64,000 bases of DNA from positions 24,306,501 through 24,370,500 of the forward strand of contig NC_135241.1 of the NCBI RefSeq assembly GCF_947623445.1, written 5' to 3'. The notes under the pieces were generated by a model. The model did no database searches. It saw only the letters and a list, made by a program, of their open reading frames with translations, and was not told where the DNA came from. The stretch is from Clavelina lepadiformis (taxonomy: Eukaryota; Chordata; Ascidiacea; Aplousobranchia; Clavelinidae). Position numbers and translations under genes: made by a program. Positions 49,858-62,220 of this stretch are shown piece after piece; the stretch's first letter is position 1, and the number at the start of each line of letters is the position of its first letter.

Positions 49858-50209
49858 ACAGACTTTGGTCAGCTGTTTAGTTGCATTAGCTCTATTAAGA
49901 ACGTTACTGTATTTACGTAATAAAAATATCACTTACTTACATTAGTTACTTACTAACTTTGCCTTCTTACCTACCCACTTACATTTACAATACTAACATT
50001 ACAGTATTTTACCTAATGTTGGTGCAAACAGAATTTTCAACCGGCTGATTGAAAGCATGTCATTTAAAATGTCTTCTAAATAATCCGCTATTTCAAGCAA
50101 ACATTTTGCTTCACCATATGATCTTCACACTTCTTAATCTTACAAAGATAAATGAACCAAACAATACGACGCTTGTTTTGATTTGGTTGGCGCTTGCAGG
50201 GTTGATGAC

Positions 50210-50842
50210 TGTGGCGGTCGTGATAATAAATTATAATAAGTTCTATAATTGGCATTTGTTAAGCGATTTGTGTGTCTCCAGTTTGATTCAGTTCTATTCA
50301 ATATTTGAAGTGTATTTTTCCTAGTTTAATCCGTATTCAATCCTAGTTCCAAATCGACATGTGACGTAGTTAAGTGTGTCAAGTGGTTTTTTGAACCCGG
50401 TGCAAAATCGATTATAATTCTTTGTGAAAAAGCAGATAATGTACAACATGGACACGTGTATACGTGTCATGGTAAAATCTAGCTTGGCGCTCGCCCATTG
50501 GTCAAAATACGGGAGTATAAAAGCTAATGTTTGGTCTAAATCGCTCTCTTCGCTCTTTTCGGATTCTTCTGTTTTGTTGAATTATTCGGAATTGGAATCA
50601 TTACTGAATTCGAGTTATAGCTTGTTTAAATGTGAAAAGATGGTGTAAATGTTTCTAATTTGATACAACCTATTCGGAAAATATAACAATTAGACTTTAT
50701 GAAGTTGGTGTTTATTTGAAGAAACATTATAAAGACAGCCAACGCAACGGAGTCAAAGACAATTGTCTATAGGAGTCTAACAGTAAGACTAATAGTCTTG
50801 GCTTTAGGCCAACTTAAAAGCAATCACGTCGCCATCCCCACA
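50210..50842. mobile_element. Solo LTR, third copy
   Basis: Same insertion as at 34042, with ATGAC on both sides. Confidence 0.85.
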
Positions 50843-51609
50843 ATGACCATCATGGTCATTACATCATGTGTTGAATCAGGTGCCCACAAGATGTTTAAGA
50901 AATTGTTGCTTTGTATGTTTTGTCGGCACGACCTCGTCGTGAACGACTACTTTCGATTACTGTTGCTAATACAACATTTCTGTATCTAGTCTATAGTGGA
51001 ACGGAATATTAATAGAAAACTGAACATATGCATGTAGGCTCTTGAAAGAATATAGGATATACAAGTAATGGTGTTCAGAACGTTTTTAATCGAAGTTTGT
51101 TTGTTTGCCTCGAAGTTGCAACTTTATGTTGAATACTTTTTGGTAATTACTGTAAAGAAGTTACGTCGGTTTATCAGCGGTTACCGCTGAAGAATTGTGG
51201 TCTCTTTGCGTTTGTTGGAGTCTATATTTATTATATCATCACTGGTCATGCGTAAACAATTAAGGTAACCAAATTTGTAGGCCTTTGTTATTTGGAAACA
51301 AATTCGTATTTGCTAGAAAGTATCACGGACGACATACCCACATGAAACCAATATAAAATTCAACTTTACTCCTTGTAACACCAAAATGCAAAAAAAATCT
51401 TACACTTTTCTCTTGAAAGGTCTTCATATCATTAAATTGTATTTTTCCCCTCCGGCTGATTGTAAATATTCCGCTCATTAAACTTAGTTCAACACCATTT
51501 GTGGTAAGCGAGCCATTTCATGTATCAGTCTGCAGCTAAAAGCGCATCTGATGAGTAGCTAAGCGTTATGCTGTTGATTTAGCTCATGTAAGAGAACTGG
51601 TTCACTACA

Positions 51610-52854
51610 ATGAAAGTGATTGTAGCTGGATATACTAAAACCGGAACCAAGACCATGTCTGCAGCTTTATCTGAGTTGGGTTACAACGTTTATGATGCTC
51701 TTGATCACTTCTGGTATCATGGCGATAAGTGGGCCAAGATACTTTCATCCAGTGGTGGAAGTATTGAAGATTTTAAAGAGATGTATCATTCAGTGGATGC
51801 AGTCACTGACTCTCCAACATGCAAGTTTTGGGAAGAGATTTTGCAAGCGTTTCCCGATGCAAAAGTAAGTTGAGTTTAAGAAGCAAAATAATTAAAGTAT
51901 CGAGCCAATATCATTCATCAGTCACATAAGTTAAAATGTTTGTTCACTCTTGTACAGTTATTTACTGTACTTAAAATCATACATTAGTGTTTATGCCAAT
52001 GACAACCGTAAAAATCATTACATGCTAAATGAAAAATAAGATAACTTGCTCAAAACGTTCCAGTGTAAGTTGATGATTATTATCTGTCGTCATTGTTTTC
52101 AAACTGTTACTTGAAGGTTATCTTAACATTAAGAGATGAAGACAGTTGGTACAAGAGTTTGTGCAACCAGTGTGAAGTTATGAATGGCAACATTTTGTAC
52201 CAAGTCATGCAAGTGTTATCACCAACTGGGTGGAAATATTTTAAGCATTTTCGTCTCGTCAGTAAGTTTTCGTCTATTCAAGTATTCCAGTTTGGCAAAA
52301 ATTGCAATGTATTAAACTGGTTACGCAAGTTCGTGGTTTTAGTTGTTTCCGTATCAACCAGTTTAATCGTTTTTACAGTTATGTCGCTGTGGGGAATACG
52401 AATGAGAAATCCATTTGACTTCAAACTTTCCAACAACGACATTGTTGTAAAAAAAGGTTACAGACAACACACGCGACATTGCAGACAAGTAACTTTATCG
52501 TTCTTTTTCTTGTTTTTCTTTCTTGCATTTTGTAACACTTCATCTCAAAATTGCTGCTTTTAGAGTTGTCCTCGTGACAAACTTCTGGTCTACGATGTCC
52601 GTCAAGGATGGGCGCCTCTGTGCGAGTTTCTTAGAAAGGAAATTCCAGACAAGTCCTTCCCTCATGAAAATGTTGCTGGAAATATTATTGATAAATTAAT
52701 GACAACTCATCCAGCATTTATTCGCATGCAACGAGAAATGGCTTGCACAGTGGCCATACTTTCACTGGGCCTACTATACGGATGCTACAAGCTCTACAAG
52801 TGTAACCCTGGAGCCATCCTAAACAAGTTGTGGTCAACTTTCATGTTTCGTTAG
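51610..52854 (+). CDS. Sulfotransferase-like protein, A subtype, 266 aa
   Basis: Exons 51610-51864, 52117-52261, 52379-52488 and 52564-52854. Protein identical to the genes at 35442 and 43526 by eye, with the same open introns 2 and 3. Start-stop pair at 51586-51591. Three copies with one protein suggest a dosage effect if the assembly is right. Confidence 0.87.
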
Positions 52855-55115
52855 TTGAAATTGATAGTTAAATTATAATGTTTCAAGTGTTTTTGCAAAA
52901 AAATTTAATGATCAATATATCGCGAAGTACTTTTTAGGACTAAAATTTCAAGTGATTTAAACGAACTTTGGTATCAGGTTAATAAATTACCAAACCTTTA
53001 AACTTGTTAAAGAACAATTTACCAACCAATACAACATCTTAAGCTAGTTGATTGCTGTCATCAAAATTTATGCTAACCCATTGTTTTACTGTTATGCCGA
53101 CGGATACATTGATATAAGCAAACCCTAAGACTCAGAGCTAGACTGAACATATATGAGCTACGTGCTGATATAGGAAATGCTTTTGATCCGTAGTTTGTTT
53201 GCTTTGAACAAATCTGCTACAATTTTGAACGCAGCTTAGCCACAAGTAACAATCAGTTCAAAATGTTTTACACTATGAGAGCACATACCAACACCGAAAT
53301 CTTATTTTGCTACTTGTCCTAGGTGTATATACGTGATGCTATGCATACAATTCAATTAAGGTGTTTGGGAGTATGTATGCAAGTATTTAGCTCCCGTATG
53401 TCAACGTAGGCCTATTAAGAAAGAACTATAATTAGACATGATTCAATCGAAGACATGACAAATATACACTTGGCAAATACTTACAAATACGCAAATACAC
53501 GCGCCAACACTTGGCAAATATATGAACCCAAGCCGGAGAGGATTCAATAAACCATCTGGCCAACACCAATATCCCAGCGTTGGCGAACTCAATGACCTGT
53601 CACTTACAAAGTTTTAGACTTACGTTAATGACGGCAGATTTATGTGATGGCGGTATAGGTAGGTACAGCATTCTTTACAATACAGTTCGCGTACGAAACA
53701 AATTCTCTTTCTCAACTGTCGGTAATAATCTGCTTCCACATCCATAGCAAAGCAAAATATTCCAAAGATTGATTCACTTGTGTTGTAGAATATGTTAAGT
53801 TGGGTAAAATACACAGGTTTCATATACAGGAGGTTGCATCATTTGATGCTGATAGGAAGAAGTTCAGGATTCTTTCATGTGGAACTACGCACAAATCTTA
53901 ATAAATTTTTGGTCAGAACATTCTTAATTATGACATCATGAAAAGGTGATTACGCTTCGTCGTGTTTAAACTTACCTTAGACTGAATTAGTTTAGCCTGG
54001 GTGACACCTAAGCATGACAAATATGAGCACAGTGATTTCACATTCACATTTCACGATTGCAATAATTGACAAAAAACCTCGTCAGTTTAGGCTTCACCCG
54101 CTAAGCGGCGCCTTTTTGTCAAATAAAATATTCTGTTTCCATGATTTCGTCAATGGTACATGTTGAATATTCAGTAAAACGCAGTGTTGTATTTTTAGTC
54201 TAATACAGCAGATAATAAAATGAACGTCAACAGAAATACATAAATAAGTGTTCATCACCATGGACACGTGTAACTCGCCTCCGGACGCTTGCAGAACAAC
54301 TCAAGCGCACACATTTGTGGATTGGCACTCTGACATTCAGCGCACAATCGCAGAATCTTTGCCTAGCGAACATTAGGCACACAAAACTCAGTTAGCTTAA
54401 GTTATGTGCAGTTGTGGCCAGGATTGCCAGTTAATGTTTATTTATGCAACTTGATAGACTGGTCCGCAACGTACCTCAGTGTTGTGCGCCTTTATGTGAG
54501 CTCCGAGAAAGAAAATTCCAAACAAGCTCTTCCCTCACGAAAACATCCTTAACATGTTAATGGCAACTCATCCTCATATTCATCCTTGATACGCTTGCAA
54601 CGAGCTTAAACGCGAACCTCTCAGTACACTTTATGACTTCTATGAGTTGTGAAAATACTTTTTGACTTCTACAAACCATTAAGTTTAATTGCTACAACAT
54701 TGAAAAAACTGTAATTTGCCGTTAAATTCAGTTAATAAACTGTGTTTGTTTTATCAAGGTTCCAGTAAGCGAATAACTTTGCAATCAAAATTTGTAAATT
54801 TAATTTACCGAATAAGAGCTTATGATATTAGCCGTAGAACAATTGCTCAAACAGAACCTTCATGTAAAGTGCAGCATATACGCGATGATACAGAAATGCA
54901 AACAAATACAAGCTGGTTACGAAGGAAGAATGTAGGTTATGTCAATAAACCGGTGTTTGCGCTCGCGGCTATGGCTAATCCCGCGTTTATTAAGCTATAA
55001 ACGCAAGTCAAAATCACCCTTCGGTAAACCAGTGATTATTTTTAGCGAAACTAGATTCATTTGATCCCGTGTTCAGCAGTGAAACTCTTGTTTGAGTTCA
55101 TTAAGCTCTACAACA
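52855..55115. other. A-to-B spacer, fourth copy
   Basis: As the previous spacers; relic exon 4 at about 54455-54605 and 38-codon frame at 54260-54376. Confidence 0.6.
54455..54605 (+). pseudogene. Relic sulfotransferase exon 4, fourth copy
   Basis: Copy of the relic at 30200. Confidence 0.78.
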
Positions 55116-57937
55116 ATGAAAGTCATCGTAGCTGGATTTGTAAAGACCGGAACTAAAACCATGGTCGTAGCTTTATCTGAGTTGGGCTACAATGTTTATG
55201 ACTTCATGGATCACTTCTGGTATCATGGCGATAAGTGGGCCAAGATACTTTCATCCAGTGGTGGAAGTATTGAAGATTTCAAAGAGATGTATCAGTCAGT
55301 GGATGCTGTAACTGATGCCCCACCAAACTTGTTTTGGGAAGAGATTTTACAAGCGTTTCCCGATGCTAAAGTGAGTTAGGTTTTGCCGCATAAAAATGTC
55401 AATAAGACAAATTACTGTGTGACAATGTCTAGTCTCAGTGGTTCTCAACCTTCTGATCGTGGCGGACCCCTTTTGTTGCTGTCAAAGCAGTGGCGGACCC
55501 CTGAAGTTTAAGCAAACTAAGGGTTCTGAGACTGCACTTAAATGTTTCATTGCTTAGTTTTACTTAATAGTCTTGGTGCACAACTGCGCTATTCATTCAA
55601 AATAACATCAAACTATGCGGATATTTTTACTTAAAATCACTGTATCCAGCTGTCTTCTCGTATAATCCGCAATCTAGTGCATCACAATAGGCCTTCCCTG
55701 CGGGTGATAAATCTCAATAAGCTTTTGTATTGTCCCATCACAATAGACAATTAAGCAAATGTTCAAGCCTATTTCAAAAAGTAATGATAAACAGCAAAAA
55801 ATTTTTAAAAACTCGTACTTTATGTTGCAAATTTCGAAGTTCTCACGGACCAACTGAAAACGTTTCGCGGACCCCCAGGGGTCCGCGGACCACCGGTTGA
55901 GAACCACTGGTCTAGTGAGTATAATCACGCTAAGAACATAATCAACATCGCCTAATGATTCGTCGAAAATAGGATTTGCAAGCCTGTGCATTCCAAGCTA
56001 GCATAAATTCGGACAACCATATAAATGCGGGTCCTTAGCTATGCAAACCACAAACACTTAATGAATTTAAACTTGTCGTCAAAACTGATGTCATCAATGT
56101 ACGTGAATGTGTTTCTTTTTGTTATACAAGCTACAATAACTTGTACAAAAGACTGAACTTGAAGTTAAATGTTCAATCTAAGGCTTTTACGTCATGTGTT
56201 TAAGATCTGTATTCGAAGGTTATCCTGACATCAAGAGATGAAGATAGCTGGTACAAGAGTCTGTGCACCCAGTTTCAAGTTTTAAATAGCAATATTTTGT
56301 ACCAAGTCATGCAAGTGTTATCACCAACTGGGTGGAAATATTTTAAGCATTTTCGTCTCGTCAGTAAGTTTCGTCTTACAGATTTTTTTTGAAAAAATAT
56401 ACCGTTGCTTGTTAAACTAGAACTAATAACATAAATCTATCACCATTAACATGCTCAACTGCTTTTACAGTCATGGCGTTGAGTGGAATACGAATGCGAC
56501 ATCCCTTTGACTTCTCATTTTCCAAAAATGAAATGGTTTGGAAAAAAGCCTACAGACAACACACTCGCTATTGTAAACAAGTACGTTTTTCGAATCTTGT
56601 TTTATTTCACTATTTTGAATACTTTCGTCAAGGAGGTTATGTTTTTATGACTTTTGTTTTTCCTTTTCGTAACATAGTTCAAAATTCTGTTACTGTATTC
56701 AATTTCAATCTATCTGTTCTAAATGGTTAGGCTTTGGTATAAGAAAAATTGGATTTAATTTCGGGCTGACAAAGTTAACAGGCCACGCTACAAGCAAAAT
56801 GAATACAAATCTGCTCATCTTTGCAAGAGTAGCAAAACAAAAGGTTATACCTCACAAAACAACTGGAGGTAAAATGCATGATGCAAAATGATGATTGATG
56901 AAATGATAAACGATCGAATCTTGTTTGTTGTAAATTTTGCGACTATTTGAGGCTTCTTTGATCAGCAGCAACGATTGAAATCTTTCAATCAGAGGAAAAT
57001 TGTAAAGCACACGACCGCGATAAAAAGAAAAGGCAAAACAGAAAATCGTCTAAACAAGTTACCGTCTTAAAACGTTCGTTTCGCTACTTTAGTATAATAC
57101 AGTAGGTGGATGTATTTTCCAGTGTTTAAAGAACACAACTTGCTTTAACATTCGATTCGCGCAAGTTTGGTTAAGTAACCTGTATGTTTTTACATTTATG
57201 TGAAGTCAGCTCAAATGAAACAAAAAAGTATTCAAAAACGTCTCTTATTTGACATGCTTTTTTTCACATCGTTCTTAAATTCTCAATTGTTATAAAACGT
57301 TCTTAAAACAAACGTTTGTGCAATTACAGTATAAACTTAAGATATTAGAACATAGCCAAAAACGTTAAGTCTTCGCTGAGGAAACATATGACAACCTTTT
57401 GATTTTTGTCTGATTTTAACTCCCACTAGAATAAATAAAACGTGATTAAAATCTGTATAAAGCTTAAAGCGGTGGCAACTTGCCGTTTATGAATTATTAT
57501 GTATCTAAGAATTTCGAACCTACCCACTTTTTGTGTACTTTTGCTGGCCTACGTCAATGCTAAACTTGCACATGATACAAGGCACAGGGCACGAGACATA
57601 ACAATTCAACAAACGCAATATATGGGAGAATTCAGCAGCTTTGGCGGATGTAAAAATAATTATGTAGAATTTCCTGAAACGTTCTTATTTGTAGAATTGT
57701 CCTCCTGACAAACTTCTGGTCTACGATGTCCGTCAAGGATGGGCGCCTTTGTGTGAGTTCCTAAAAGAAGAAATTCCAGACAGGCCCTTTCCTCGTGAAA
57801 ATGTCGCCGGGAGTATTGTTGACAAACTGATGGCGACTCATCCTTCTGCGTTCCGAGTAAAACAGGAAATGATTTGCACGACAATCTTACTTTCGCTGTT
57901 GGTGTTATGGATTCTGCAGATTTTTTTCAATACTTAA
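55116..57937 (+). CDS. Sulfotransferase-like protein, B subtype, shortened C-terminus, 250 aa
   Basis: Exons 55116-55370, 56219-56363, 56471-56580 and 57695-57937. Exons 1-3 belong to the near-identical block. Exon 4 is from a diverged copy: VKQEMICTTILLSLLVLWILQ, then an extra T in the run after CTGCAGA shifts the frame. The protein therefore ends IFFNT instead of IFSILNLDPY, losing five residues after the membrane segment. The enzyme core is intact, so it is probably still functional. The chimeric make-up fits a crossover near 57.5 kb. Confidence 0.84.
55436..55909. mobile_element. hAT-type element, fourth copy
   Basis: Same insertion and flanks as at 31181. Confidence 0.9.
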
Positions 57938-59066
57938 CCTGGACCCATACTAAACATACTTTGGCCAGCTGTTAAGTTGCATTAGCTGTATTAAGAACGT
58001 TACTGTATTTACCTAATAAAAATATCACTTACTTGTATTAGTTACTTACTAACTTTGCCTTCTTACCTACCCACTTACATTTACAATACTAACATTACAG
58101 TATTTTACCTAATGTTGGAGCAAACAGAATTTTCAACCGGCTGATTGAAAGCATGTCATTTAAAATGTCTTCTAAATAATCCGCTATTTCAAGCAAACAT
58201 TTTGCCTCACCGTATGATCTTCACACTTCTTAATCTTCCAAAGATAATGAACCAAACAATACGACGCTTTGTTTTATTTGGTTGGCGCTTGCAGGGTTGA
58301 TGACCATCATGGTTATTACATCATGTGCTGAATCACGTGCCCACAAGATGTTTAAGAAATTGTTGCTTTGTATGTTTTGTCGGGACGACCTCGTCGTGAA
58401 CGACTACTTTCGATTACTGTTGCTAATACAACATTTCTGTATCTAGGCTACAGTGGAACGGAATATTAATAGAAATCCTAACATATGTATGTAGGCTGTT
58501 GAAAGAATATAGGATATACAGGTAATGGTGTTAAAAACGTTTTTATTTGAAGTTTGTTTGTTTTCCTCGAAGTTGCAACTTTATGTTGAATACTTTTTGG
58601 TTATTACTGTAAAGAAGTTACGTCGGTTTATCAGCGGTTACCGCTGAAGAATTGTGGTCTCTTTGCGTTTGTTGGAGTCTATATTTATTATATTATCACT
58701 GGTCATGCGTAAACAATTAAGGTAACCAAATTTGTAGGCCTTTGTTATTTGGAAACAAATTCGTATTTGCTAGAAAGTATCACGGACGGATTACCCACAT
58801 GAAACCAATATAAAATGCAACTTTACTCCTAGTAACACCAAAATGCAAAAAAAAATCTAACACTTTTCTCTTGACAGGTCTTCATATCATTAAATTGTAT
58901 TTTCCCCTCCGGCTGATTGTAAATATTCCGCTCATTAAACTTAGTTAAATACCATTTGTGGTAAGCGAACCATTTCATGTATCAGTCTGCAGGTTAAAGC
59001 GCATCTGATGAGTAGCTAAGCGTTATGCTGTTGATTTAGCTCATGTAAGAGAACTGGTTCACTACA
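57938..59066. other. B-to-A spacer without the LTR
   Basis: Matches 26170-27282 more closely than the LTR-bearing spacers do. The LTR target reads as one uninterrupted ATGACC at about 58299-58304. The 48-codon frame is present from about 58299, with DDL instead of HDL. Confidence 0.7.
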
Positions 59067-60317
59067 ATGAAAGTGATCGTAGCTGGATATACTAAAACCG
59101 GAACCAAGACCATGGTTGCAGCTTTATTTGAGTTGGGTTACAACGTTTATGATGCACTTGATCACTTCTGGTATCATGGCGATAAGTGGGCCAATATACT
59201 TTCATCCAGTGGTGGATGTATTGAAGATTTTAAAGAGATGTATCAGTCAGTGGATGCAGTCACTGATTCTCCAACATGCAAGTTTTGGGAAGAAATTTTG
59301 CAAGCGTTTCCCGATGCAAAAGTAAGTTGAGTTTAAGAAGCAAAATAATTAAAGTATCGAGCCAATATCATTCGTCAGTTACATAAGTTGAAATGTTTGT
59401 TCGCTCTTATACAGTTATTTACTGTACTTAAAATCATACATTAGTGTTTATGCCAATGACAACCGTAAAAATCATTACATGCTAAATGAAAAATAAGAAA
59501 ACTTGCTCAAAACGTTCCAGTGTAAGTTGATGATTATTATCTGTCGTCATTGTTTTCAAACTGTTACTTGAAGGTTATCTTAACTTTAAGAGATGAAGAC
59601 AGCTGGTGCAAGAGTTTGTGCAACCAATGTGAAGTTATGAATGGCAACATTTTGTACCAAGTCATGCAAGTGTTATCACCAACTGGGTGGAAATATTTTA
59701 AGCATTTTCGTCTCGTCAGTAAGTTTTCGTCAATTCAAGTATTCCAGTTTGGCAAAAATTGCAATGTATTAAATGGTTACGCAAGGTCGTGATGTTTTTA
59801 GTTGTTTCCGTATTAACCAGCTTAATTGTTTTTACAGTTATGTCGCTGTGGGGAATACGAATGAGAAATCCTTTTGACTTCGAACTTTCCAAAAACGACA
59901 TTGTTGTAAAAAAAGGTTACAGACAACACACGCAGTATTGTAAACAAGTAACTTTGTCGTTCTTTTTTTTCTTGTTTTTCTTTCTTGTACTTTGTAACAT
60001 TTCTTTTAAAACATTGCTGCTTTTAGAATTGTCCTCCTGATAAACTTCTGGTCTACGATGTCCGTCAAGGATGGGCGCCTTTGTGTAAGTTTCTAGGAAA
60101 AAAGATTCCCGACAAGTCCTTCCCTCATGAAAATGTTGCTGGAAATATTATTGACAAATTAATGACAACTCATCCGGCATTTATTCGCATACAAAGAGAA
60201 ATGACTTGCACAGTGGCCATACTTTCACTGGGCCTACTGTATGGATCCTACAAGCTCTACAAGTGTAACCCTGGAGCCATACTAAACAAGTTGTGGTTAA
60301 CTTTCATGTTTCGTTAG
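59067..60317 (+). CDS. Sulfotransferase-like protein, A subtype, 266 aa
   Basis: Exons 59067-59321, 59574-59718, 59838-59947 and 60027-60317. It is more diverged than the central A genes: MVAALFELGY, KWANIL, SSSGGCIEDF, and DEDSWCKS, where the family Tyr after Trp is replaced by Cys. Exon 4 starts NCPPDK, with CKFLGKKIPDKSF and YGSYKLYKCNPG. Intron 2 is 119 bp, so it is not frame-preserving like the 117-bp version. Start-stop pair at 59043-59048. Confidence 0.87.
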
Positions 60318-61381
60318 TTGAAATTGATAGTTAAATTATACTGCTTCAAGTGTTTTTGCAATAAAATTGGATGATCAGTAGATCGCAAAGTACTTTTTAT
60401 GACTAAAGTTCAAGTGATTTAAAAGAACTTTGGTGTCAGTTTAAAAAAAATACGAAACCCTTAAATTTGTTAAAGAACAATTTACCAACCAATCTATCAA
60501 GTTGATTGCTGTTATCAAACATTTTGCTAACCCTGATGTTCTTATTGTTACACTGTGTTAGTGCCGACGGATACATTGATATAAGTGAACCCTAAGATTC
60601 AGAGGTAGACTGAAAATATATAAGCTACGTGCTGATATTGGAAATGCTTTTGATCTGTATTTTGTTTGCTTTGAACAATTCTGTCTTGATTATGAACGCT
60701 GCTTAGCCATAACAAACAGTTCGAAATGATTTACAATTTTAGCAGTTACAATTTTAGCAGCAGCTGAAATCTTATTTTGCTAATTTTCGTAGGTGTACAG
60801 TATGCACATGATGTTGTCCGCTTAAATTTTTTGCAAACGTTTGGGAGTATGTGCCAACATGTTAAAAAAACAAAAATAGACATAATTCAATCGAAGGCCT
60901 CCATGCCAGCACTTTGCTAACCTACGAAACCAAACCGGAGCAGATTCGCCGAATATCGTTTGAGTGAAAGAACGGGCAACGCGACAACCAACGCTGGCGA
61001 AAACAACGGAGCGTGAGTTAGAACGTTTTGGACTGATTTAGGTGATGAAGGAATAAGTAGGGACAACATTCTTTATAATACAGTTCATGTATTGAACAAG
61101 TTTTTGTTTTTAATCGCCATTTACTGTATAACCTGCTCACATATCCGAAAATAGCTAATAGCTTTCGCTTGAAAGGTCTTGATATCAGACCTTATGTCGT
61201 TAAATTGTGTTTTTTCCCTCGAGCCTATTGTAAATGTGCCGCCCACTAAGTTTAGTGCCATTTGATACGATTTGTGGTAAGCGAGCCATTTCATGTATCA
61301 GTCTGTAACTAAAAACGCATCTGATGAGTAGCAAAGCGTTATGCTGTTGTTTAGCTTATGTAAGAGAACTGGTTTTCCACA
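60318..61381. other. Diverged, shortened A spacer
   Basis: Begins like the spacer at 28604, but by about 61150 switches to the pre-A promoter region (aaggtctt, then gtggtaagcgagccatttcatg). There is no B gene here, so the alternation breaks. A deletion or unequal exchange has joined an A-gene tail to an A-gene promoter. Confidence 0.65.
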
Positions 61382-62220
61382 ATGAAAGTAGTAGTAGCTG
61401 GATATACTAAAACCGGAACTAAATCCATGTCTGCAGCTTTATCTGAGTTGGGTTTCAACGTTTATGATTATCTTGATCACTTCTGGTATCATGGCGATAA
61501 GTGGGCCAAGATACTTTCATCCAGTGGTGGAAGTATTGAAGATTTCAAAGAGATGTATCATTCAGTGGATGCGGTCACTGACTCTCCAGCATATAAGTTT
61601 TGGGAAGAGATTTTGCAAGCATTTCCCGATGCAAAAGTAAGTTAACTTTAAGAAGCAAGACAATTTCTACAATTAAAGGATCGTTCAGTACAAAACTTAA
61701 CTTTTGCAAACAACAGCTTATAGAGAATAGATGTGTTGTAGGTTTCAGTTTTATAACAAGCATTTGTTCATCAGTTACATAAGTTAAAATGTTTGTTCAC
61801 TCCTGTACGTTTATTTACTGTACTTAATGTTTAAGCCTATGACATACGTTAAAAAGGGCTATATGCTAAAAACGTTCCAGTTTAAGTTAAAGATTCAAGT
61901 GAGAAATATATCGCTATTATTTTTAAATCGTTATTTGAAGGTTATCTTAACATCAAGAGATGAAGACAGTTGGTACAAAAGTTTGTGAAACCAGTGTGAA
62001 GTTATGAATTGCAACATTTTGTACCAAGTCATGCAAGTGTTATCACCAACTGGGTGGAAATATTTCAAACATTTTCGTCTCGTCAGTAAGATTTCGTTTA
62101 TTCAAGTATTCCAGTTAGACAAAAATTGCAATGTATTAAACTGGCTATGCCAGTTTGCGTTGTTTTTGTTGTTTCCGTATTAACCAGCTAACTAGGTAAT
62201 GGTTTTTACAGTTATGTCTC
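61382..62220 (+). pseudogene. Broken A-subtype sulfotransferase gene
   Basis: Exon 1 (61382-61636) is intact: MKVVVAGYTKTGTKSM, FNVYDYLDHFWYHGDKW, VTDSPAYKFW. Exon 2 (61941-62085) keeps its splice sites but has TGA at 61986-61988, where paralogs have the Cys codon of SLCNQC. The acceptor and first nine bases of exon 3 (62212-62220) remain. The sequence then jumps to 3'-flanking DNA matching about 60389 onward (ctttttatgactaaagttcaag), so the rest of exon 3 and all of exon 4 are deleted. Only an 85-residue N-terminal half could be made, without an intact second PAPS-binding motif. Confidence 0.88.

Larger units (their letters stand above)
46632..54715. repeat. 8,084-bp tandem unit, next copy
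   Basis: Directly follows 38548-46631 and is near-identical to it. Confidence 0.88.

Noticed and set aside
23884-62220. CRISPR-like reading of the repeated structure
   Set aside because: Units are 8 kb gene-bearing duplications with introns, not short direct repeats with spacers.
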